Source: JANOSH01 sp031415695
GTDB lineage: Bacteria; Actinomycetota; Acidimicrobiia; Acidimicrobiales; Ilumatobacteraceae
Length of the DNA: 10,859 bases
Reading direction: 5' to 3'
NCBI GenBank assembly: GCA_031415695.1
Contig: JANOSH010000041.1
Span: forward strand, 1 to 10,859
Position 1 is the first letter of the stretch, and each line of letters starts with the position of its first letter. The position numbers were made by a program, and so were the translations under genes. Shown here one piece after another: positions 1 through 6,754 of the stretch. The notes below the pieces were generated by a model. That model was not told the origin of the DNA and ran no database searches. It was given only the letters and a program-made list of their open reading frames with translations.

Positions 1-184
1 GTTTGAGCAGAACGAATTTGTATCAAAAAGTAGCTGCGGACAGACTCAGGCAGAAAAAGACCGCCCCAAGGAGTTACGACCTTCGTCGGCTAACGCCTCC
101 TCGGTCTCCACAATCCCAGGCCGGTGCGGTCGGGAATCGACTTCGAGGAGCGACTGTGCTGAGATTTTAACCAATTCGACTAAA
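1..184. other. Left flank outside the element
   Basis: This is sequence outside the left TIR and it holds no TCCGAWTCGGA copy. On the minus strand an open frame runs from the TIR outward to a TGA at 46-48. It encodes about 46 residues after the CAG of the TIR, with an acidic middle part (VETEEALADEG). If the TIR CAG were used as a splice acceptor this would be a terminal exon, possibly host sequence. That is inference; the frame is short and no family is recognised. Confidence 0.3.
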
Positions 185-201
185 CACTGTGAAAAATAAT
201 C
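185..201 (+). repeat. Left terminal inverted repeat
   Basis: CACTGTGAAAAATAATC is the exact reverse complement of 10726-10742. It starts with CACTG, a terminus known for CACTA-superfamily elements. The first palindromic subterminal motif follows about 20 bp further in. Confidence 0.8.
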
Positions 202-215
202 AGCCCCTTTTGGCT

Positions 216-695
216 CGTCCGATTCGGACAAACTTAAGCTCCGTCCGAATCGGACCGATTCGGACTGAATCGGACGGAAAATGGCACTCGTTGGGGGGCT
301 GCCTGGAGACGAGTAATGACAATGACGAGTCAGAAACACCATCGATACTGTTTTAATGTTCAGGCTTGAAGGGCTGTCAGGACGGAATTTTGATTACGTG
401 CATGCGTGACTCGCTCTGCGCATGTTGATTTGTCTATGGCGGTCGGTTTCTTGAGACGTTTCGGACGAGCAAGGTTGGTTTTGTCCGAATCGGACAAACA
501 ACAATGGGGCATCCGATTCGGACTGCGCGAGATGCATGCTCTGATTCGGACTGCGCGATATGCATGCTCTGATTCGGACGGCGACTCGCTGCGGTACGAT
601 TCGGACGAGTGATTTGCTGTTGTATGATTCGGACAGGAATGTACAAGTGGTCCGAATCGGACACGATCAGACCGAAGTCTGCGGTCCGATTCGGA
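216..695. repeat. Left subterminal array of palindrome TCCGAWTCGGA
   Basis: There are about twelve copies, some degenerate on one arm. Taking the A before the central W as reference, they lie at 222, 248, 258, 268, then 488, 516, 544, 572, 599, 627, 655 and 689. The first block has three overlapping copies 10 bp apart. The second block has seven copies spaced 28, 28, 28, 27, 28 and 28 bp, then 34. Only part of this is a true tandem repeat (28-bp unit containing ATGCATGC, about 515-579); elsewhere the sequence between motifs differs while the spacing holds. Subterminal repeats in CACTA elements bind an element-encoded protein, and this array is the natural candidate for that role. No gene is seen from 202 to 736. 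Confidence 0.8.
515..579 (+). repeat. 28-bp tandem repeat within the left array
   Basis: About 2.3 copies of a 28-bp unit that carries one palindrome arm (ATTCGGAC) and the self-complementary ATGCATGC. The first two units differ at few positions. It is the only part of the left array where the spacers are also repeated. Confidence 0.75.
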
Positions 696-736
696 CCGCT
701 ATGAGACGTCCGACCCAGGCTGCTGCACGGAGTAGA

Positions 737-3700
737 CTAGTGCGCTTGTTCTCCTCTCACCAGGGCTTGAAGAGCAACGTATGCGGTGAGATAATCTTGG
801 ACCTCCTCCAGCTACTACAATGAGACGAGGAGAAGACGGACGTGAGTGGCTGGAAGGAGCAGATCGAGGAGAAGGACGACTCGCCGCTGCGTACCAAGCA
901 TACTGACATTCAAATCCGAGGTCTCAACCTTGGCTTCAACCTTGGCTTCGGAATCCTTGGTGGTATCCATCGGAGCTGCCTGCTGACACAGCATCAGGCG
1001 ATGTCAACATCGCGGCAACAACAGCGTCTGTTGGACGAATTTGGCACGAGGTGGCGCTGCAGGTCTCAACTTGGCCTCCCTCGCAAGATTCGCGAATCGC
1101 AGCGGCACAGCAGTCAGGTAAATGCGACAAGTGCGACGATTTACCTGATTCAAACCAGCCGAGGTTGCAGATGCAGCACCAACTTGCACGGTACCGGTAG
1201 CAGCACCAGCATCCGAAGCTGCAGCTGCAGGCTCGTGAACGAGGGTCTTGCCAGATTCAGGAGTCTTGCGTTCGAAAGCCTCGGTTTCCTGAGATCCGCC
1301 AGCTGCATTGAGATCGGGCGCTGCAAGCTTGGACGCGCGGCTCTTGGCCTTCAACAACTCTGCTTGCCCTTTATCGTAGAGAAGCTTGAATGTCACCAGA
1401 TTGATCGCCTGCAACACAGATCAAGAACGAATGAGTCAGCCCAATTTGGTCCGATTCGGACAAGCTGGTCCGATTCTGTCCGATTCGGACAGCCGCAACA
1501 GACCTTGTTCTTGTTCCAATGACTCTTGACCACACTGTCGTTGTATGTGCCCAACATCGCGAGCGGTCGAAGAGATTCGTTCAACTACAGCACGGAGAAA
1601 GAGAATCAGCGTCCTGTCTCTGCACTTGATGCATCTCAGAGACACTGACGATCATGAGTTTGGCGGGGTCGACGTTCTTGGAATGGACGAGATGTCGCAG
1701 ATGAATGACCGCCAGAATCGGAGCCGTTTTGACACCGTGCTCACAGCCTTCATCGAACGTGAGGAGTCGATCCCCCTTGCCTTTGGGTTTCTTCACGTAA
1801 TAAGGGCTGACGGAGGAGCTGCCGCCACGGCGCACAGTTTCTCGAAGCAACTTGTAGTCGTCGATGAGATTTGACTGCACGACAAGCAGGACAAGAGATC
1901 AAATGAGCGAAGAGAAACAGAGCCTTGAATTCTGCGCAATGACTGACGTTGCGCCAGAGGAAAGCGGCCTTGAGAGTCTGAGGGTTGTGATGAAGGCCTC
2001 GAGGAACGATCTTGTCCTCGCTCTGCGCTGGATCCAGACCCTTGATGCCAGGATTGACCTTGATCTCGAGTGGAGGTTCGAACTGCCAAATTCCCTTGAA
2101 ATTCAATTGCAAGTCGGCCAGAGACGCCGATCTGTCGTCATCGGATTCCGGATCGCCAACGATTGCCGGGCGCAGCAGAACGAGCGCGCAATCCGCAGGA
2201 GGCTTCCAGGATTTGGACGCGTCGAAGCCCTTCGGTAGCATCGCAGAATCAGCCTGTAGCAGCTCACGAACTGGCGCCCATCTCGCGTCGACCAACAAGG
2301 CGGGATCGAGCGACAGCTCATTCCACGGAGTCGCGAGAACGGTGACTCGAGCCGAGGCGTACTGGCGGTAGATCGAGTTGGATCTACCGCCGCTGATGTC
2401 AACGGTCTGACTGCGCGTGAAAAAGTTGGCATGGTACGGCAAGCCCGTTTGCCCAATGAAGAACTAAACAAAGACAGAGCAAATCAGTCCGATTCGGACG
2501 AAATTGGTCCGATTCAGACCAAACTCAGCGCCTGCACTCACCTGGCCCAACAGATCAATCGCCTTGTGGTACGTCGGAAGTGACACCTTTTTGTATCGAT
2601 TCGGATCCATGGGAACGTCCTCATCACTCTCGGTGAGAGGGTCTTCTGGCTCCTCCGCCTCTTTGCTAGTCATATCGACATCGAGGGTCTTCTCGCGCAG
2701 GATCTCCTTGGTGGCGGCCTCAAAAGCAGCAGCAGCGGCTCTTTTGGTGGGAGACTCTGAGAGCTTAGCAGAGGTGGTGAGCGAGGAAGACTTCGCTTCT
2801 GAGGAAGGCGACGCCAGGCTGGAAGTCTTGGGAGCTTTGGGCTTCTTCTTCGACGAAGATTTCTTCTTCGTCGCCGCCTCCGCCGCCCCCTCGTCCTCCT
2901 CCTGCTCCTCGCCTTCTGACTCGACCTTCTTCTTGCGTTTGGCCTTGCCTTTGGTCTTCGTTTCGGTGATCGGCTCCGCCTTCGTCTGACTGAGCGCAGG
3001 TTTGCCAACCTTCCAGCGTTTCGATTCGTTGCAGGCGTTGCAACGCCTCGCAAGATGACCGGCCAGGGTCTCGAGGTCGATGAAGATCGGCGGGTACAAC
3101 TGTTGGAAAGCGGAAACAAGAACGAGTGAGCGGATGGTCCGAATCGGATGAACTGGTCCGAATCCGGCTAGAGCAACTGACCTCGTTGGCACACTTGGCT
3201 TGCACAATCCGCACAACCTCCTTGGGGATTGATTGAGCTGTATACTTGCGAAGATTGAAGATACCGCCCTTCGCGACGTCATCGTGATCTGTGCTCTTTT
3301 GGAGCTGAATCGGACAAAGATCGATGATGTAGAGGTGCAGTCGTTTGGCTTCCGCCCCCAGAAGCAGCCCATTGCTGGTCATACCTCCGTAATGAACACT
3401 GTTGGGATTCTTGAAATCATCAGGAGTTGGTCCAGGAGGATCGGGATCGATGCGGTCTTCATACTAAAGAGAGAAACAAAGCCATCAGACGAGTGCTCGG
3501 AGGCAGGCTTCTACGCATCTTTGAACGACTGCTGACCTCAGGTTTCCACTTGCCGGAGTCGTCCCACAGTCCATCTGACTTGGAGATAGGAATTGCTCTG
3601 GACTTGAGCCAAATGCCAGCGGCGTAGTCCAAATCCCCCTGATAGTCTCTCCATCGCGGGACGGTGGCGGCGGCAGCGGCAGAAGCCGCGGTCGGAGAGG

Positions 3701-4764
3701 TAGCTGGGTTGCTGGACTGAGCCTGCGTGAGTGCAAGATCCTTGGCCGCATGCCAAGCCTCTGCTGCTCTCTGAAGCAGATCCTCATATTCTTCCGCCGG
3801 AATCGACGTGATTGGAGGATCCTCCGGTGTGCTGTCAGTGCGACGCGTGTAAGCGACGCCTTTCGCCTTGAAGTAGGAAGCAGTCTCTTCGACGATGAAA
3901 TAAGGAAGGCGTGGAACTACAGACAAGGGACAAAGAGCGTGAGAAGTGGTCCGATTCAGACCAACTGGACCGATTAATATTCAGACGAGCTGTGGCAGGG
4001 ACACTGACCAGCAGCAACGGCTGCAGCCTTAGCTGCGCCCGCGGATCCTGGGGTAAGAGACATGTCGAGTTTCTTCACGGGAGGAGCTCGGATGGGTGCG
4101 GCCTTGACCACCGAGTAGATCGAGGTGCCCTTCGGCGAGGAAATCTGACGGAGTGAAGAGGCGTCAGTGGGAGCAGGCGGTTGAGAGGGGGTGGAGGGGA
4201 TTTGAGGCGCAGGTTGAAAGTTCCCCTGAGTCGGGCTGATGCTGACTTGCGTCAGATTCGGAAGCGTGATCATATTCGGACTCTGAACAACAAAAATGTG
4301 TGTCAGCAAGCAGATAATCATACGCGTACGTCCCGGACATGTCCTGTACGCGACATGGCATAGTAACTGACTGAGGGCGCACTGCCAGACATTCCGAGTC
4401 CGATAGGATCCGCTGAACCTGCCTTGAGCGCGTCTGGCTGGAGAGAAAGGTAAGGACACAGAGAGTCAGAAATCGGACCGAATCTCTCCAATTCGGACCA
4501 GATGTGTGCACTGACCTGTGCCAAGTTTGAGGAGGCAGAAGACTGCTGGGTGGAGGACTGGTTTGCGTCGGGCTGAGGAGCGGCACCGCTCATGCTGCGG
4601 TCGAAGCGAGGAGAGCGTCGAGGGGTGGTTTGGCCGTTGCGCAACGGTGATTGGAATGCTCGGCGCTTGGCTTGGGATTGTGCCTTTTCCGCCTTGGCCT
4701 CGTCCTGGGCACTGATGCGCGGTCGCTTCCCCGTGGACACGTTGCATTTCTTGCTCGTCCCCAT
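737..4764 (-). CDS. Gene A: large unrecognised nuclear-type protein, about 12 exons, about 1014 aa
   Basis: The model has exons 4764-4516, 4437-4372, 4282-4009, 3916-3537, 3463-3182, 3099-2542, 2463-1948, 1874-1650, 1584-1504, 1408-1145, 982-908 and 811-737, all joining in frame. Start is the first ATG of its frame, in good context (GCGCCATGG). Introns are 65-96 nt except the tenth (1144-983, 162 nt). Donors are mostly GTCAGT. I recognise no family. Visible parts: a basic, Ser/Pro/Gln-rich N-terminus (GKRPR near residue 12); an Ala-rich stretch; a possible zinc site H432/C437/C440 (RRCNACNES); a basic patch KGKAKRKKK (about 466-475) followed by an acidic run and a second Lys-rich run; a more globular region from about 600 to 880; an Ala-rich tail. 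The charge pattern suggests a nuclear protein. Its place between the TIRs, opposite the transposase, suggests an accessory transposition protein, for example one that binds the palindromes; that is inference. A captured host gene is the alternative. The last two exons are the weakest part. Confidence 0.72.
837..901 (+). repeat. 65-bp direct repeat, copy in gene A intron 11
   Basis: It matches 10413-10477 at 63 of 65 positions in the same orientation. In this place it fills two thirds of the modelled intron 907-812 and runs antisense to gene A. The source is presumably the transposase 3' exon, where the sequence is in frame. Confidence 0.9.
925..948 (+). repeat. 12-bp tandem repeat, two copies
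   Basis: CAACCTTGGCTT is repeated twice. In gene A exon 11 it encodes a repeated EAKV unit on the minus strand. Probably simple slippage. Confidence 0.7.
1449..1491. repeat. Palindrome triplet in gene A intron 9
   Basis: Three TCCGATTCGGA-type copies (reference A at 1454, 1473, 1483) give spacings of 19 and 10 bp. All lie inside intron 1503-1409. Confidence 0.85.
2488..2520. repeat. Palindrome pair in gene A intron 6
   Basis: Two copies (2492, 2512) are 20 bp apart inside intron 2541-2464. The second has one mismatch. Confidence 0.85.
3137..3168. repeat. Palindrome pair in gene A intron 5
   Basis: Two copies (3142, 3161) are 19 bp apart inside intron 3181-3100. The second arm of the latter is degenerate. 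Confidence 0.8.
3949..3979. repeat. Palindrome pair in gene A intron 3
   Basis: One near-complete copy (3954) and one half copy (3973) are 19 bp apart inside intron 4008-3917. They show decay, but the spacing is kept. Confidence 0.65.
4321..4358. repeat. Nested palindromes in gene A intron 2
   Basis: Arms CGCGTAC (4323-4329) and GTACGCG (4346-4352) enclose the perfect palindrome GGACATGTCC (4335-4344). This intron lacks TCCGAWTCGGA but carries another GGAC...GTCC dyad. Confidence 0.75.
4468..4499. repeat. Palindrome cluster in gene A intron 1
   Basis: Three half to near-complete copies (4471, 4481, 4491) are spaced 10 and 10 bp inside intron 4515-4438. Confidence 0.65.
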
Positions 4765-4982
4765 GGCGCGCGAGGGATGAGCAAAAGTGCGCCATTTCGG
4801 CTCGTCCCTCGTTGGCAAAACGGGACTGTGAACGTTAACAGTGTGCACGTCGATTCAAAAATTCCACGCAAAATAAAACATCAAGTTGAAACGCGGTGAA
4901 ATTCTGACTCAGTCATAGCACTTATGAATCAAATATGATGGTAGTTGATATCGTTTGAGCTCGGCATTGTTGGCACCATTTG

Positions 4983-5013
4983 GTCCGAATCGGATCGAAT
5001 TGGTCCGAAAGCA
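4983..5013. repeat. Palindrome cluster upstream of gene A
   Basis: Copies at 4988, 4998 and 5008 are spaced 10 and 10 bp, about 220 bp upstream of the gene A start. This is a possible promoter-proximal binding site. Confidence 0.75.
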
Positions 5014-5592
5014 CCAAAGTTTTTTCCATGTCGATGCAGCTCCATCGTTCACTGCCACAATGGTCTGTTACTTTCATACACACTCAGTCATGTCTTTGGT
5101 ATGATTGTCCAAGCAATGGTATTCAATTGCCTGACTCACGGACCTCGCAATCAGTCCATCCTTGATAACCCTACTTGACTCCGTAACCCTAATGAAAACT
5201 TGCGACCATGCAGCTTTTTTCTTGGCATTTCAGAACTACCAACATTGTTGAATGCATAAAAAAGAATTTTGTGATGGTTCGACAACGTGTTCCATTCATA
5301 GATACTGACGTTGGATCAAAACGGCAAATTGCCGCTGTTCTCCGTCTTTGTTTCGTGTCTTAGGAAGTCAAAAGACTAGTAGTACCAAAATCAATTTTTG
5401 ATATCACGCGGATAGACCTTTTAGAAGCTACATACCAGTTTTTGGGCTCGTGCGATCATTTTTTTCTCGAAATTAGGAATTGATAACCCTAATACGCTTT
5501 TGAGCAAAGCGCAACAGAATCCAGCGTGACAATTTGCCCCTGGCACCAGGTTTTATAAAAAAAAAAATACATTCGTCAGAAGATGCTACAAA

Positions 5593-5838
5593 CTATTCAT
5601 AATCATCGTAAAACACAACATGAGTCATCCGCAGCACTTCTAGACGGGCCACCAGCGTGTCGCCGCCTTTGAAATCCAACTTTCGGACGAAATCTGGTCC
5701 GAAAGTTCTTTCGGACCAGATTTCGTCCGAAAGCATTTCAAACGTAAAGTGTTTTCGTTGACTTTGCATCGGCACCCATGGGTCATCATTGTTTGAAAAG
5801 ATGCACGTGTGAACTGCGAGCAAAAAGTCACCAAACAC
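5593..5838 (-). CDS. Doubtful short ORF, 81 aa, spanning the hairpin
   Basis: An ATG-started frame ends at a TAG and its C-terminal half reads like protein (DFKGGDTLVARLEVLRM, then FYDDYE). No family is recognised, no intron evidence supports it, and its centre is the perfect inverted repeat 5680-5733, which is unusual in a constrained coding sequence. It could be a captured gene fragment or chance. Confidence 0.2.
   Translation of the reverse strand: MFGDFLLAVHTCIFSNNDDPWVPMQSQRKHFTFEMLSDEIWSERTFGPDFVRKLDFKGGDTLVARLEVLRMTHVVFYDDYE
5680..5733. repeat. Perfect hairpin, 26-bp arms, 2-bp spacer
   Basis: The left arm 5680-5705 and right arm 5708-5733 are exact reverse complements, separated by TT. 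Each arm contains the half-sites TCGGAC and GTCCGA around a different centre (GAAATCTG), so it looks like an enlarged relative of the dispersed palindrome. It could extrude as a DNA cruciform or fold in RNA. Confidence 0.9.
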
Positions 5839-5888
5839 ACGAGCGCACGAGCGGTCATGCGCATCCTCTGATGAGCAACCTCAGCTCC

Positions 5889-5977
5889 AAAAAGAAAGCA
5901 GTGACGAACCCTAGTGGAATCGAACCCCTGCCATCAGTCACGATGCTCCGAGCCTACCTGGCTGGACCACAACGCAT
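5889..5977 (-). ncRNA. tRNA-like / SINE-like Pol III promoter remnant
   Basis: On the minus strand, a perfect B box GGTTCGATTCC (5926-5916) lies about 30 bp downstream of an A-box-like TGGTCCAGCCAGGTAGG (about 5969-5953). A T run (5893-5889), a Pol III terminator signal, follows. The T arm pairs at four of five positions, but no acceptor stem forms and the anticodon arm is poor. This is therefore not a working tRNA. It fits a decayed tRNA or a tRNA-derived SINE head. Confidence 0.4.
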
Positions 5978-6021
5978 GTGTTTTCAATATTGCTGCATTC
6001 ATCGGTCTTCAACTCGTTCTC

Positions 6022-6054
6022 GGTCCGATTCGGACAGGCTGGCCCGAATCGCAC
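6022..6054. repeat. Palindrome pair in the central region
   Basis: One complete copy (6028) and one degenerate copy (6047) are 19 bp apart. A CTCACAG about 45 bp downstream suggests this may once have been intronic. Confidence 0.75.
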
Positions 6055-6261
6055 CGTTTGTCTCAGGGCGTCTCGAGCTGTCTTGGCTTCTCACAGTTAA
6101 CGTTGCTTGAGGGTTTGTGTCCCATCGCTGTGCCGCCAGGGTGCACCCTGTCGCCATTCGCTCATGCGTCACCGCTCTGTGCATAGCTGACGATAGAACC
6201 CCGTTCCATCCCGGCCTGGCGCTCGGGCTCGTTCCGCTGGTGCCATTCGGTCCCGCTGCTG

Positions 6262-6334
6262 GTCAGTGCATCGCTGTTCGCTGATCCACTGGCCTCACAC
6301 ACGCCTGCACTCACGTATGTTTTCCGTGTGACAG
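6262..6334 (+). other. Candidate intron upstream of the small gene
   Basis: It starts GTCAGT, the favoured donor of both main genes, and ends GTGTGACAG. Its length of 73 nt matches the confirmed-by-frame introns. No coding frame tests it, so it rests on splice signals and length only. It carries no TCCGAWTCGGA copy. Confidence 0.4.
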
Positions 6335-6335
6335 A

Positions 6336-6713
6336 ATGCAACATCAAAGTCCTGGGAATCCACACTGGCGTCCATACGATCACCTCTCTGTCTATCCGTC
6401 TTGGCAGCAACCGTCTGCTGCGCCTTGGTCCCGTCCCCGTCATCCCCTTGCACCTTCGGCTCGTGCCATTCAAACGCGTGCTGTTCTCCCTGCGGTGGAA
6501 CAACGCAGTGCAGCGGTCAGGACCAGGATCGAGACAGGCACAGCGGTCGAGCCTCTGGCTGCTTCCTCCGCTGCTGCTGTCTCTGCTTCAACCTGTGACA
6601 CCATCGCTCCTTCGCGCTCTCTCTCTCCTGTACTTCCTGCAAAGCGACAACGCATCAGTCAACGTGGCATCAAGAAGCTGGCTTTGGCTCGTCTCAAACA
6701 GCAACTCGGCTAA
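6336..6713 (+). CDS. Possible small gene, 125 aa, Ser/Pro-rich with basic C-terminus
   Basis: An ATG frame ends 41 bp before the transposase start. The protein is Pro/Ser/Ala-rich and closes with a basic, helix-prone tail (AKRQRISQRGIKKLALARLK). Codons favour C, T and G at third positions. Upstream, a GTCAGT donor at 6262 and an ACAG acceptor at 6334 would form a 73-nt intron of the usual size, placing this ATG one base after the junction; the spliced upstream sequence makes a TGA in this frame, which supports ATG 6336 as start. No family is recognised. The competing reading is that 6335-6714 is a 5' exon of the transposase in another frame, joined through an 83-nt intron (6715-6797). That frame is Leu-rich and looks less like a protein. 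Confidence 0.4.
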   Translation: MQHQSPGNPHWRPYDHLSVYPSWQQPSAAPWSRPRHPLAPSARAIQTRAVLPAVEQRSAAVRTRIETGTAVEPLAASSAAAVSASTCDTIAPSRSLSPVLPAKRQRISQRGIKKLALARLKQQLG

Positions 6714-6719
6714 GGTTCC

Positions 6720-6751
6720 GTCCGAATCGGATAGGCTGGTCCGAATCGGAC
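6720..6751. repeat. Palindrome pair just before the transposase ATG
   Basis: Two nearly perfect copies (6725, 6744) are 19 bp apart in the 41-bp gap between the small ORF stop and the ATG at 6755. The position would suit autoregulation of the transposase, or an 83-nt 5' intron. Confidence 0.85.
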
Positions 6752-6754
6752 GAC

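Larger units (their letters stand above)
4765..6335. other. Central region between divergent genes
   Basis: This AT-richer stretch should hold the promoters of gene A and of the rightward genes, although no convincing TATA box is seen. It contains a triple palindrome cluster (4983-5011), an A-run (TTTTATAAAAAAAAAAAATAC, about 5551-5571), a perfect hairpin (5680-5733), a tRNA-like Pol III promoter remnant on the minus strand (5889-5977) and a palindrome pair (6022-6054). From about 5012 to 5590 I see no gene, only AT-rich sequence with a few dispersed AACCCTA words, including a repeated TTGATAACCCTA near 5162 and 5480. Confidence 0.6.

Noticed and set aside
406..664. Short ORFs in the left array with SESD, IRT or VRIG peptides
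   Set aside because: These peptides are simply TCCGAWTCGGA read in different frames.
483..695. Regularly spaced repeats resembling a CRISPR array
   Set aside because: The repeat is only 11-13 bp and palindromic, spacers are about 15 bp, the same motif recurs in introns, and the sequence is eukaryotic.
842..1522. 226-codon plus-strand ORF
   Set aside because: It is antisense to gene A exons whose frames and splice phases join consistently. Its start reads the duplicated transposase piece and its end reads palindrome copies.
5162..5495. AACCCTA words as interstitial telomere repeats
   Set aside because: They are single scattered copies, not tandem, and expected by chance in AT-rich sequence.
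5889..5977. A functional tRNA gene
   Set aside because: The A and B boxes are present, but no acceptor stem forms and the anticodon arm does not make a 5-bp stem with a 7-nt loop.
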